A DNA stretch of 64,000 nucleotides from Stutzerimonas xanthomarina DSM 18231 (lineage in GTDB: Bacteria; Pseudomonadota; Gammaproteobacteria; Pseudomonadales; Pseudomonadaceae). Of this stretch, positions 37,787-47,351 are shown piece by piece. The stretch covers positions 372,001-436,000 of the forward strand of contig NZ_FQXA01000001.1 in NCBI RefSeq assembly GCF_900129835.1. The letters are read 5' to 3'. The stretch's first letter is position 1, and each line of letters opens with the position of its first letter. The translations under genes were made by a program, and so were the position numbers. The notes under the pieces are model-generated. The model saw only the letters and a list, made by a program, of their open reading frames with translations, was not told the origin of the DNA and did not search any database.

Positions 37787-40489
37787 TTATTCAAACCGCG
37801 CCTGATGAGACATAATGTTTTCTTCAATATGTTTCAACGGCACCCGCATTGCCTCCGGCGCTTTGAACTTTCGCTCAATAGGGGGGAAAGGCAGCTTGGC
37901 ACCATCCTTATTCAAATCAGCATGCCATTGCACAAACGCCTCCTTAAATTGTTTACGCGTTGGCGAGACCCCATTAGTTTTGGAAACCCCAAACTCCGGA
38001 TTGTTTGTTAGATTAGTATCCAGATCAAGGCAGAACATTCCGATATGTCTCACGCGCCTAAATTGCTCTCCCATCACTTTCTCGGCGCGAGCGATCAATT
38101 CACTATCCGCACCAAAACGCACACTATCCCAACCACCCAGCACCTCACGCAAGTAGCCCGCGTCAATTAACAAAGATATGGACGCAACCCTGCAGGCACC
38201 ATCTTTTGAGAACGGCCCAACTCGCGAAAACCAACTGAACTCGCCCTCAGGGCTCATTCTCACCATATCGGAGAGCACGGCGAGCAACAGCCCATCACTG
38301 GACAGGATTGGCTCGATATCACGTTCCAGACGCTGCGGGTGCGACCAGTCATCGGCGTCCTGCCCCGTGATGTAGTCCCCCTTGGCCAGACGCAGGGCCA
38401 GGTTCTTCGACACGTAAGGCCCGACATTGACGGCATTGCGCAGTGCAAGAACGCGAGAATCCTGCGCGGCAATCTGCTGCGTGATCTCCCAAGTAGCGTC
38501 GGAGCTGCAATCATCGACGATGATCAGCTGCAGGTTGCGCCAGGTCTGATCTAAAATCGACTGAGCGGCATGCCTCAAAGTGGCCTCTGCATTGAACGCC
38601 GGCATGATCACGCTGATAAGCGGCCCCTCGACCGGGGCCAGCGGCTCGATCACACACAAACGTGAAAAGCGCGAGCCAGGAATAGCCGACAAACTGACCG
38701 GAGCCAATTGAAAAGGTGCCAGGTAAGCATTAAAGTGCCGGAGCCAGTCCTTTTCCAAATGCAGGCTGGCATTCGCGCGCAGAATATTTAGTCCTGGCCG
38801 TTGGGTGCTATCGACATTATCTTCAGCAAATTGCAATGCTGCTTGATAACCCCGCTCATCGGCAACTTGCGAGGCAACCCAGAGTACAGAGTTTCCTTTC
38901 ACCCCTCGGATAACTTTCTGAAGTGTTAGAGAACAAGCATCAATATCAAAAGCATTTGCCCCTCGCGAGGCCGCAGTAGCGCCGGACTTTTCAGCCTCAA
39001 TGGAGCATTGCGAGGTGTGAGCCTGGTACTCGACTACATCCGGATTGCCACTACCGGCGTGACGACGAATAACTCTCTGAATCGCTATGGGCATCTTCGC
39101 CCACCCCGAAACACTGCGAGTCTGCCGGTAGAACGCCAAGCCAAGCTGGTAAACTAATGACTTGTAGACCAGCTTATGCTGCCTGGTCAACTCAATCAGC
39201 TCGGTTTTCAGGGAGTTGCGCTCATGTGCTAGCACATCAACATGCCTCTTTGCATCCTTCAGTTCCCGCGTCAACCTGTCACTAATCTGCCTTTGCGCCT
39301 TACGTGCCTGCTGTTCCTTTTCCGCAGTCAGCAACGCAGTCTCTAGTAACTGATTTTGCTCGGAAAGGCGCAGCTTTCCATCAGCAAGCTGCTGCTTGAG
39401 CGAGGCGACCTCTTTCTCCGCACTCAGCAACGCAGTCTCTAGTAACTGATTTTGCTCGGAAAAGCGCAGCTTTCCATCAGCAAGCTGCTGCTTGAGCGAG
39501 GCGGCCTCTTTGTCCAAGGTCTTGCTCTGCACATTCGCTTCAGCAATCTTCACCTTAGGCGCTTCAAGGCTGAATTCTCTAAAGCGAAGAAACGAGTCGA
39601 ACAAAGACCGCACCAGCCCATCGCTCTGATCTCGCTGCAGGCCGTGCACAGCGTTTTTCACCTGTCGCTCAATCTCTTGCCTAACCGATTCACCCGCAAC
39701 ACTCATGGAGGCCTCTTCACATCCGTTTGGAGACATTGGTTTCTTCGTAAAATGGAATAACGCCGGGCCATGTCGCACGTTACTGAGCATCTGATGTGAG
39801 CACCTCCCCTCGAACAGCTCGCTCCAGCGACCGAGAATCTCCTGCTCCTCTTCACGGCCGGCGTCATCGAGCAGCACCAGCGTGGACTCATTGCAGTAGT
39901 CGCGCAGGCGAGCCAGCGCTGGATAGCGAGCATGATGATTGGTTGCAGCAGGTGGACCATCGACAAGTAGCAGGTCAAGCTCCTCACGCCCGACCATATG
40001 ATCGATCAGGTCATAGGGAAGGTCGTACCAGCGGTAGGCCTGGCCATCGAGTTGCATTTCTTCGAGAGGTGCATAAATCAATTCAACGTGATTTTGAAGA
40101 TCACAGACCTGCAACAGGGCGCGAGTCTTCTCAAGGTATGCATGGTCGTGCTCGAATGACAGAAACCGCCCGACACCAAGCTGCTTCAATGCCGCTGCGA
40201 TGACCAGGGTGGAGGTACCAGAACCTAGTTCAATAATCTTCTCGGGACAGGTCGTGGTGACATGTTGGAATAGCCACCAAGCGAATTCGGGCGCGACGGA
40301 CCAACTGGTCATTGCAGCCAGAGGCTCAGGCCGATGGAAAACATGCTGCATCAACAATTGTTGGTATAACGCATCCAGCCTAATGTCATTTACCGACTCG
40401 CGCAGTTCCTTGCGGAAGGAGTTGCGTAATTGATTGAACTGCTTGCTTATGTCCTGAGTCGCCAATTGAAAAGCCCCTGGTTCATTCAT
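37787..40489 (-). CDS. Large bifunctional protein: methyltransferase, coiled coil, GT2 glycosyltransferase
   Basis: 900 residues. Residues about 60-250 form a class I SAM-dependent methyltransferase (IIELGSGTSTLVIAA at 85-99, LLLVDGPPA and LVLLDDAG later). Residues about 285-430 are a coiled coil with two nearly identical 32-residue repeats at about 322-386 (core SLKQQLADGKLR, SEQNQLLETALL). Residues about 620-800 are a family 2 glycosyltransferase (SVIMPAFNAEATL, VDDCSSDATW, and the DXD region GQDADDWSHP). It may both methylate and extend or cap the glycan; methyl capping with a coiled-coil ruler is a known chain-length mechanism (WbdD type), but that parallel is inference. Confidence 0.82.
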   Translation of the reverse strand: MNEPGAFQLATQDISKQFNQLRNSFRKELRESVNDIRLDALYQQLLMQHVFHRPEPLAAMTSWSVAPEFAWWLFQHVTTTCPEKIIELGSGTSTLVIAAALKQLGVGRFLSFEHDHAYLEKTRALLQVCDLQNHVELIYAPLEEMQLDGQAYRWYDLPYDLIDHMVGREELDLLLVDGPPAATNHHARYPALARLRDYCNESTLVLLDDAGREEEQEILGRWSELFEGRCSHQMLSNVRHGPALFHFTKKPMSPNGCEEASMSVAGESVRQEIERQVKNAVHGLQRDQSDGLVRSLFDSFLRFREFSLEAPKVKIAEANVQSKTLDKEAASLKQQLADGKLRFSEQNQLLETALLSAEKEVASLKQQLADGKLRLSEQNQLLETALLTAEKEQQARKAQRQISDRLTRELKDAKRHVDVLAHERNSLKTELIELTRQHKLVYKSLVYQLGLAFYRQTRSVSGWAKMPIAIQRVIRRHAGSGNPDVVEYQAHTSQCSIEAEKSGATAASRGANAFDIDACSLTLQKVIRGVKGNSVLWVASQVADERGYQAALQFAEDNVDSTQRPGLNILRANASLHLEKDWLRHFNAYLAPFQLAPVSLSAIPGSRFSRLCVIEPLAPVEGPLISVIMPAFNAEATLRHAAQSILDQTWRNLQLIIVDDCSSDATWEITQQIAAQDSRVLALRNAVNVGPYVSKNLALRLAKGDYITGQDADDWSHPQRLERDIEPILSSDGLLLAVLSDMVRMSPEGEFSWFSRVGPFSKDGACRVASISLLIDAGYLREVLGGWDSVRFGADSELIARAEKVMGEQFRRVRHIGMFCLDLDTNLTNNPEFGVSKTNGVSPTRKQFKEAFVQWHADLNKDGAKLPFPPIERKFKAPEAMRVPLKHIEENIMSHQARFE
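39331..39522 (-). repeat. 96-bp tandem duplication within the coiled coil
   Basis: Two near-identical in-frame 96-base units (39331-39426 and 39427-39522) encode the two 32-residue coiled-coil repeats. Only a few bases differ, so the duplication is recent or kept alike by recombination. Confidence 0.85.
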
Positions 40490-40525
40490 TAACGCCCGCT
40501 ACCCATAAGGAAGCGGGCTAGCGCA

Positions 40526-41830
40526 TTAAGCTTTGACTACGTTGTCCGCCGGCTCAAGATAGCGCCCGCGCGAATCGACAATAAGCTGCGCATTCGCCTT
40601 TAGCATTTCGTAGTCAACGCTATCGTGGTCCGTAGCGATAAGGACTGCATCGAAGCTCGCGATAGAGTCAGCCGTGAGGTCAACGCTGCTTAGATCGAAG
40701 TGGTGCTCGCGCATCTTTGGAAAGACCGGCACGTGGGAATCGCTGTACTCGACATCGGCGCCAAGATCGCGTAGACGCTCCATGATGAACACAGAAGGAG
40801 ATTCACGCATGTCATCAACATTCTTCTTATAAGCGATGCCCAGCACAAGGAGTCGACTGCCGTTTACCGATTTCTTGCGCTGGTTAAGCGCTGCTGCCAG
40901 CTTGCTGACCACGTAATCCGGCATGGCGGAGTTGACTTCACCGGCAAGCTCGATAAACCGAGTATGCAATCCGTACTCACGCGCCTTCCAAGTCAGGTAG
41001 AACGGATCGATCGGGATGCAGTGACCACCCAGACCAGGGCCTGGGTAGTACGGAACGAAGCCGAAGGGCTTGGTAGCAGCTGCACGGATAACTTCGTGAA
41101 TGTCGATGCCCATCTTGTCGGCAACGATCTTCATTTCATTGACCAGGCCAATGTTCACCGCGCGGTGAATATTTTCCAGCAACTTGGTCATTTCCGCAGC
41201 ACGAGTGCTGGACACCGGAACGACGCGGTCGATGACTTGGCCGTAGAGTGCCATGCCGATTTCCTGACAGCCCGCCGTATGACCACCGCAAACCTTGGGA
41301 ATTGTACGGGTGGTGAAGTTCGGATTGCCCGGGTCTTCACGCTCAGGAGAGTAAACAAGGAACATGTCCTCACCCACCTTGAAGCCACGAGATTCGATAC
41401 GGGGGAGCAGCTCTTCGTCAGTGGTTCCGGGGTAAGTTGTACTTTCCAGAGACATCACCTGGCCTGGACGCAGGTAAGGCACCAGCGAATCAGTCGTATC
41501 GAGAACGAAGCTGAGATCAGGCTCGCGGTATTTATTCAGCGGAGTAGGTACGCAAAGAATAAGCGCGTCGACATCACTTGCCCGAGTGAAGTCAGTTGTT
41601 GCTTCGAAACCTCTGTCCACTGCGGCGCTGATTGCCGAAGCAGGAATGTGTTCGATGTAGCTTTTGCCCTGCGCGATGTGGTCAATCTTTGACTGGTCAA
41701 TATCGAAACCGACGACTTTGTAACCCACTTCGGCGTAGCGCAGAACTAGGGGAAGACCAACGTATCCGAGGCCAACAATTCCGATAACGGCATCTTTTTT
41801 GTTTAGCTTATCCAGAAGCTGTTGCTTCAT
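40526..41830 (-). CDS. wbpA: WbpA-like UDP-sugar 6-dehydrogenase
   Basis: NAD-dependent oxidation of a UDP-HexNAc (most likely UDP-GlcNAc) to the uronic acid. 434 residues, close to WbpA. N-terminal Rossmann motif [13 protein letters not shown]; the catalytic Cys lies in [28 protein letters not shown] marks the third domain. UDP-glucose as substrate cannot be excluded by eye, but the sequence resembles WbpA/TviB more than Ugd. Next gene upstream is wecC, giving two dehydrogenases in tandem. Confidence 0.88.
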   Translation of the reverse strand: MKQQLLDKLNKKDAVIGIVGLGYVGLPLVLRYAEVGYKVVGFDIDQSKIDHIAQGKSYIEHIPASAISAAVDRGFEATTDFTRASDVDALILCVPTPLNKYREPDLSFVLDTTDSLVPYLRPGQVMSLESTTYPGTTDEELLPRIESRGFKVGEDMFLVYSPEREDPGNPNFTTRTIPKVCGGHTAGCQEIGMALYGQVIDRVVPVSSTRAAEMTKLLENIHRAVNIGLVNEMKIVADKMGIDIHEVIRAAATKPFGFVPYYPGPGLGGHCIPIDPFYLTWKAREYGLHTRFIELAGEVNSAMPDYVVSKLAAALNQRKKSVNGSRLLVLGIAYKKNVDDMRESPSVFIMERLRDLGADVEYSDSHVPVFPKMREHHFDLSSVDLTADSIASFDAVLIATDHDSVDYEMLKANAQLIVDSRGRYLEPADNVVKA

Positions 41831-41873
41831 TTTTTACTCCTAGTGAGTGTATCCGCGCAAATGCGAGGTAAGG

Positions 41874-43151
41874 TCAGGAAAAAGTGGCGCAGTCAAAAAA
41901 ACCGCGGGTATCCAGCAGGCGCTGGTCCGGACGCAGTTGAAGAGTCTGGGCTGCAAAAAGTTTATGATCGACAAGCAAGACGAGTACGTCAGCCTCAAGT
42001 GCAGCTGACAGTTCCACCAGTTGAATGTCAACGGCAAGCAAAGGCGCGGGGCTTGAAGCACCGTGAGGCTCAACAGCGACGACTTGGCCCGGATATAGGT
42101 GGCCCAGCTCCAGCGTGATGGCCAACGCCGGACTTTCACGAAGGTCATCAATATTCGCCTTGAAAGCCAGGCCCAAGCAGGCAATACGTATCGAGCTGCG
42201 GCTTTTGCCTGTCGAAGCGATCAGATCATCGATGTGGCTTCTTATCTTGGCGAGTACCCAGGCGGGCTTGCTGTCGTTTACCTCGCGAGCTGTACGGATC
42301 AGGCGGGATTGCTCAGGCGCCTGACTGACGATGAACCACGGATCGACGGCGATGCAGTGCCCACCGACCCCAGGGCCGGGCTGCAAGATATTTACGCGAG
42401 GATGCCGATTGGCGAGACGGATCAGCTCCCAGACGTCCACATCAAGCTTGTCGCAGACCATCGACAGTTCGTTGGCGAAAGCAATGTTAACGTCCCGAAA
42501 GCTGTTCTCGGTCAGCTTGCACATTTCGGCAGTGCGCGCATTGGTGATCACGCATTCGCCTTCGACGAAGATCTTGTACAGGCTCGTCGCCACTTCCGAA
42601 CAGCGCGGCGTCATCCCGCCAATCACCCGGTCGTTATGCACCAGCTCGCTCAGCACATGCCCGGGCAATACGCGCTCGGGGCAGTGAGCAATCCGAATGT
42701 CAGAGGCTTCGCCAGCCGTTTGCGGAAACGTCAGGTCGGGACGTGCTTCGGCGAGCCAGGCTGCCATCCGCTCGGTGGCGCCGACTGGCGAAGTAGATTC
42801 CAGTATGACCAGGTCCCCGGCTTTCAATACGGGGGCGACCGCCTTGCTGGCCGATTCGATGTAGGACAGGTCGGGCTTGTGGTCGGTCTTAAACGGCGTG
42901 GGTACTGCGATCAAAAATGCATCCGCGGGTTCTGCCACCGTAGTGGCGCGCAGATACCCTTCGGTCACGGCTGCGTGCACGAGCATGTCGAGGTCAGGCT
43001 CGACGATATGCACCTCCCCGCGGTTTATCGTCTCAACAGCGTGGGTGTTGACGTCGATGCCAATCACCTTGCGCTTGCGGGACGCAAATACAGCTGCCGT
43101 GGGCAGGCCGATGTAACCAAGCCCGACCACAGCAATGGTGCCAAAAGTCAT
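41874..43151 (-). CDS. wecC: UDP-N-acetyl-D-mannosamine dehydrogenase
   Basis: Oxidises UDP-ManNAc to UDP-ManNAcA. 425 residues. Rossmann motif VVGLGYIGLPTAAVFA, catalytic Cys in GPGVGGHCIAVDPW, and LGLAFKANIDDLRESPA in the C-terminal domain; the IAVDPW version is typical of WecC. It sits directly after wecB (one base gap), which makes its substrate. Confidence 0.94.
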   Translation of the reverse strand: MTFGTIAVVGLGYIGLPTAAVFASRKRKVIGIDVNTHAVETINRGEVHIVEPDLDMLVHAAVTEGYLRATTVAEPADAFLIAVPTPFKTDHKPDLSYIESASKAVAPVLKAGDLVILESTSPVGATERMAAWLAEARPDLTFPQTAGEASDIRIAHCPERVLPGHVLSELVHNDRVIGGMTPRCSEVATSLYKIFVEGECVITNARTAEMCKLTENSFRDVNIAFANELSMVCDKLDVDVWELIRLANRHPRVNILQPGPGVGGHCIAVDPWFIVSQAPEQSRLIRTAREVNDSKPAWVLAKIRSHIDDLIASTGKSRSSIRIACLGLAFKANIDDLRESPALAITLELGHLYPGQVVAVEPHGASSPAPLLAVDIQLVELSAALEADVLVLLVDHKLFAAQTLQLRPDQRLLDTRGFFDCATFS

Positions 43152-44285
43152 TTATGGTCTCTTAATCACGGAATTGAGTGTGTCGATGATCCGCAAGCAC
43201 GCCTTGCCATCCCCATACGGGTTATGAGCGTAGGCCATGGACTGATATGTGCGCTCATCAGTCAGCAGGGTACTTAGCCCATTCCTGATCGCTGCTACAT
43301 CCGTACCCACGAGCTTTACGGTACCGGCTTCGACCGCTTCGGGTCGTTCAGTGGTGTCACGCATGACCAGAACAGGCTTGCCCAGCGAAGGGGCTTCTTC
43401 TTGTATGCCACCTGAGTCGGTAAGAATCAGATAGGCGCGGTTCATCAGGTAGACGAAAGGCAGGTAATCCAGCGGCTCGATCAAATGGATATTGTCGATG
43501 CCTGCCAGTAGACGATTGACGGGCTCACTCACGTTCGGATTCAAGTGGACGGGGTAGACGATGTCAATATCCGGATAAGCCTTCGCCGTTTCGGCCAGCG
43601 CTTGGCAGATTCGCTCAAACCCACCACCAAAGCTTTCGCGTCGGTGCCCGGTGACCAAAACCAATCGGCTGTCCGGGCGAATAAAGTCGAATTGCCGATC
43701 GAGGCTCTGTTGTAACGTCACGTCCTTCTGCAGCTTCGTCGCCACCTGCAACAGCGCATCGATGACGGTATTACCCGTCACCTCGATGCCATTCGTAATG
43801 CCCTCGCGCAGCAGATTCTGGCGGGAGGTTTCGGTAGGTGCAAAATGCAGCGTGGCGAGCGCGCCTGTCAGCTTTCGGTTGCCCTCTTCCGGCCAGGGCG
43901 AATACATGTTGCCGGTTCGCAGCCCGGCCTCGACATGAGCAACGGGTATCTGGTGATAGTAAGCGGCAAGCGTGCTAGCGAAGGTTGTGGCTGTATCGCC
44001 ATGAACCAACACGACGTCGGGGTGGAAGTCCGCGAATACTTGTTTCATGCCCACCAGGATGGCACTGGTAATGTCCGTCAGATCTTGGCCGGGCTTCATG
44101 ATGTGCAGATCGAAATCTGTGGCCAGATCGAACAACTCGAGTACCTGATCAAGCATCTGCCTATGCTGCCCGGTAACACAGACCTTTGCATCAAAACGCG
44201 GGTCGGCATTCAGCGCGAGGGCCAACGGGGCCATCTTGATCGCTTCCGGCCGTGTCCCGAAGACGCATAGGGTTTTGACTGTCAT
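43152..44285 (-). CDS. wecB: UDP-N-acetylglucosamine 2-epimerase
   Basis: Non-hydrolysing epimerase that interconverts UDP-GlcNAc and UDP-ManNAc. 377 residues. Starts [20 protein letters not shown], with [26 protein letters not shown] and [16 protein letters not shown] all matching the family. Start ATG at 44285. Coupled with wecC for the ManNAcA branch. Confidence 0.96.
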   Translation of the reverse strand: MTVKTLCVFGTRPEAIKMAPLALALNADPRFDAKVCVTGQHRQMLDQVLELFDLATDFDLHIMKPGQDLTDITSAILVGMKQVFADFHPDVVLVHGDTATTFASTLAAYYHQIPVAHVEAGLRTGNMYSPWPEEGNRKLTGALATLHFAPTETSRQNLLREGITNGIEVTGNTVIDALLQVATKLQKDVTLQQSLDRQFDFIRPDSRLVLVTGHRRESFGGGFERICQALAETAKAYPDIDIVYPVHLNPNVSEPVNRLLAGIDNIHLIEPLDYLPFVYLMNRAYLILTDSGGIQEEAPSLGKPVLVMRDTTERPEAVEAGTVKLVGTDVAAIRNGLSTLLTDERTYQSMAYAHNPYGDGKACLRIIDTLNSVIKRP

Positions 44286-44318
44286 ACCATATCCATAGCT
44301 TGAGCCGGCGCGAGGGCC

Positions 44319-45794
44319 TTATTGCGGGATTTCTAGCTGCAACGGTTGTTGCTTGTCCTGATAAATAGCGGCGAGCCTTGCGGCCAATGCTTGCTTTGCT
44401 TTTGATTCGCCGTGAACGATGCGTATGTGAGATGGCCGTTGGCGCATGCCGGTTACAAATTTCACCAATCCTTCGTGATCAGCATGTGCGGAGTAACCAC
44501 CAATGCTATCGATGCCTGCCTTGATGTCTATGCGCTCGCCATCAATATCGACGTAACCACCCGCAGGACCATAAGACTGGATGGCCCGACCAGGCGTGCC
44601 TGCCGCCTGGTAGCCTACGAACAGCACGTTGTGCCTTGAGTCGCCCAGCATAGCTTTAAGGTAGTTAACGATACGGCCACTTGAGCACATACCATTACCC
44701 GCAATTACAATCGCCGGACGAGCGGTACGCGCAAGGTATTGAACCATGCGTAGGTGGTCGCCGTGACTATCAACCGTGATCAGCTGTTCGAAACCCAATG
44801 GACGGCGGCCGGATTGTACACGCTTGATTGCTTCCTGATTCCAGAAGGGCTGTAGTTCTCGATAGGCTGCAGTGAAGCGGCTGGCCAAGGGCGAGTCGAG
44901 GATGATGGGAAGTTCGGGCCAGTTGGTTTCGTCAGTGACGCGCCTCAAGATTTTTTTCGCAAGTGAGCGCGCTCCTACAGGGGCCGCTGCTCTGCTGGGT
45001 TTGGTGTGGATAATCTCTTCGAGTTCGTATAGCAGTTCCTGGGTTCTGCCGATGCTAAACGCCGGTATCAGCACGGTGCCTTTGTCCAGCAATGCTTGCT
45101 CAATAACTTTTTCCAGACGCTGTCGGCGGGTGCGGCGATCTTCATGATTGTGGTCGCCGTAGGTGCTTTCAATAACCAGGATGTCGACACGGTGCGGTGG
45201 CTTGGGTGCAGGTAGCAACGGCGCGTGGGGAGCGCCTAGGTCGCCCGAAAAGACGACGCGTTTTTTCTCACCCGTTTTTGGATATTGGAGATCGAACTCA
45301 ACGTAGGCGGAACCGAGAATATGCCCGGCCCGCTGCAGACGAACGCGGCAGATTATTTCGGAAGACCCCTGCAGCGTGAACCAAGTATTGTAAGGGAGCG
45401 CGATGATGCGTTGTTCGATTAGTTTGATGTAGCGCTCTACCTTTTTCTGGTCGCGGCTGACGCCTAGCTTAAAGGCATCCTCCAAGACTATCGGCAGGAG
45501 TTTGGCTGAGGGCTCGCTACAGAGGATTGGGCCTTTGAAGCCTGCAGCAAGCAGATAAGGAATCCGGCCAACATGATCGATGTGCACGTGCGTTGCGATT
45601 AAAGCCCGTACAGTATTCAGCGGGAATTCGATATCCAGGCTGCCCTGCCCCGCTCTTCCACCATTGGCAGTATCCGCACCTTGGAACAGACCGCAGTCAA
45701 TCAGGTAACTGTTGGCGGCATCGGCGTGAAGTTCATGGCACGAGCCGGTCACGCCGTTGACGGCTCCGTGATGGGTAATTTGGGGGAACGGCAT
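44319..45794 (-). CDS. MBL-fold, beta-CASP metallo-hydrolase
   Basis: 491 residues. Metallo-beta-lactamase core with THVHIDHVGR, RAGHILGSAYVEF and FSGDLGAPH, a beta-CASP insertion, and GYSAHADHEGL at the C-terminal side, as in CPSF/RNase J-like RNA nucleases. A homologue often heads Pseudomonas surface-polysaccharide operons, but its role there is unknown. A clear ribosome binding site AAAGGAACT precedes the ATG. Residues about 265-285 (KPSRAAAPVGARSLAKK) are encoded by DNA that resembles a REP palindrome, possibly a small insertion kept in frame. Confidence 0.88.
   Translation of the reverse strand: MPFPQITHHGAVNGVTGSCHELHADAANSYLIDCGLFQGADTANGGRAGQGSLDIEFPLNTVRALIATHVHIDHVGRIPYLLAAGFKGPILCSEPSAKLLPIVLEDAFKLGVSRDQKKVERYIKLIEQRIIALPYNTWFTLQGSSEIICRVRLQRAGHILGSAYVEFDLQYPKTGEKKRVVFSGDLGAPHAPLLPAPKPPHRVDILVIESTYGDHNHEDRRTRRQRLEKVIEQALLDKGTVLIPAFSIGRTQELLYELEEIIHTKPSRAAAPVGARSLAKKILRRVTDETNWPELPIILDSPLASRFTAAYRELQPFWNQEAIKRVQSGRRPLGFEQLITVDSHGDHLRMVQYLARTARPAIVIAGNGMCSSGRIVNYLKAMLGDSRHNVLFVGYQAAGTPGRAIQSYGPAGGYVDIDGERIDIKAGIDSIGGYSAHADHEGLVKFVTGMRQRPSHIRIVHGESKAKQALAARLAAIYQDKQQPLQLEIPQ
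44957..44990 (-). repeat. REP-like sequence inside a coding region
   Basis: GAGCGCGCTCCTACAGGGG lies within the beta-CASP gene and resembles the REP palindrome half-sites found in the intergenic gaps. The reading frame runs through it. Confidence 0.4.
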
Positions 45795-45949
45795 CGGTTA
45801 GTTCCTTTAACCTGGCGATGTGAGGGCGTCGCAAAGCGCAGCATTCTGCCATGCGCTTACCCTCACACCAAGTGAGGCCAAAAAATAACCCGCCACTTAG
45901 GGAACTTTTCGACGAAGTGCCGCAGAGCCGCTAAACCAGGCGCGCCGCG

Positions 45950-45971
45950 CAACAAAACCCGCGCCTCGCGG
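45950..45971 (-). terminator. Rho-independent terminator candidate after the cytX-type gene
   Basis: On the minus strand a CCGCG/CGCGG stem with a three-base loop is followed by GTTTTGTT. It lies just past the end of the CytX gene and would isolate it from the polysaccharide operon downstream. Confidence 0.5.
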
Positions 45972-46003
45972 ACGGGCCTGAATAGCAGCTTGTCAGCGCT
46001 CTT

Positions 46004-47299
46004 TTATTCCGAAACCGGCCGCTCCGTCGTGACGCCGCCAAAACGACTCAACACCAGCAGCAACCCGCCAGATAGGAACAATGCCGGCAGGCTGGCGCCG
46101 ATTTCCGGCCAGGCTCTGGCAAGCACGTGGTAGATAGCAGCGCCACAGCCCCAGGCCAGCAACGTCTCCCAGCGCAACACCGAATTGGTCATTTGCAGCC
46201 TGCCACGGCGCTGCAGGACGTAGTGATCCACCAGCACCACGCCGAACAACGGCGCGAATACCGAGCCGATCAGCAGAAGGAAGTTCTGGTATTCCGCCAG
46301 CGGCGCGAACCAAGCAATCAAGGTGCACAGCGCGCCAATGACTAACGCCAGCCGCTCGACCTTGAACGGCAGCAGAATGCCCACTGACACCGCCGCCGAA
46401 TGGATGTCGGCAAAGGCATTTTCCGACTCATCCAACAGGATCAACAACAGCGGTATCCCCAGTCCGGCGCCGGCCAAAGCCAGCAGCAAAGCATTGACCT
46501 CACCGCTATCCGCAAAGGCCAGGGTATAGGCGACGCCGAGGCTCATCAGCCACACATTGCCGACAAAGAAGCCCATCACCGTTCCGCCGAACACCCGACC
46601 CGCTGCCTTGCCGAAGCGCGAATAATCGGCAATCAGTGGAAGCCAGGAAAGGGGCATAGCGATGGCGATATCGAAGCCCAGCGCAAAAGGCAGCGAGCCG
46701 TCGCCCTGGCGTGCCCAAAGCGCCCGCAGATCCGCCTTGTCCAGCAGGTTCCAGGTCAGCCAGACGCAGGCCCCGAGCAGCAGCCAGATACCCCACTTGC
46801 GCAGTATTCGGCGAACGAAGGTCAACGGGCCGGTGATCGCCAGCAGGGTGGCCAACGCCCCGAAGAACAATGTCCAGAGCGCAGGGCTGACCAGCCCGCT
46901 CTGCTCGCCGAATGCACGGGTTGCTAGCAGACTCGCCGCATCGCGCATGACGATAATTTCGAACGCGCCCCAGCCGACCAGCTGCACCAGATTCAGCACC
47001 GCCGGTAACACCGCGCCGCGGTCACCCAGGGTGCGCTTGAGATTGGCCATTGAAGACAAGCCGGTGTCGCTGCCGATCACTGCGACCGCTCCGAGCAATA
47101 TCACGCCGACGGCGGTACCGCTGAGGATGGCCAGCAAGGCGCTGCTCATGCCCAGACCCGGCGCCAGCAAGGCGCCGAGTTGCAATACCATCAGGCCGAC
47201 GCCGAGGGAAAACCACAAGGAGAACAGATCTCGTCCGCCGAACACACGATGTTCGGCGGCGATGCTTTGATGGGGGGAATACAGACCTGGAGTCTTCAC
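46004..47299 (-). CDS. cytX: CytX-type hydroxymethylpyrimidine transporter (NCS1 family)
   Basis: Inner-membrane permease of the nucleobase/cation symporter-1 family. 431 residues from the GTG at 47299 and about twelve hydrophobic segments. NCS1-like features are visible (SLWFSLGVGLMVLQLG, NLVQLVGWGAFEI, WLPLIADYSRFG). It lies downstream of thiC on the same strand, and homologues in that position are predicted to import the thiamin precursor HMP, hence CytX rather than CodB. The longer ORF to 47401 runs into a REP element and is not believed. Confidence 0.82.
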   Translation of the reverse strand: MKTPGLYSPHQSIAAEHRVFGGRDLFSLWFSLGVGLMVLQLGALLAPGLGMSSALLAILSGTAVGVILLGAVAVIGSDTGLSSMANLKRTLGDRGAVLPAVLNLVQLVGWGAFEIIVMRDAASLLATRAFGEQSGLVSPALWTLFFGALATLLAITGPLTFVRRILRKWGIWLLLGACVWLTWNLLDKADLRALWARQGDGSLPFALGFDIAIAMPLSWLPLIADYSRFGKAAGRVFGGTVMGFFVGNVWLMSLGVAYTLAFADSGEVNALLLALAGAGLGIPLLLILLDESENAFADIHSAAVSVGILLPFKVERLALVIGALCTLIAWFAPLAEYQNFLLLIGSVFAPLFGVVLVDHYVLQRRGRLQMTNSVLRWETLLAWGCGAAIYHVLARAWPEIGASLPALFLSGGLLLVLSRFGGVTTERPVSE

Positions 47300-47351
47300 G
47301 TGTTTTCTCGAAGAGTTGTTTGAAAACCTGGCACAGCCAGGGTTGTGTTCA

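Noticed and set aside
42099-43277. A 392-codon open frame opposite wecC
   Set aside because: Antisense to wecC; no start signal or domain pattern.
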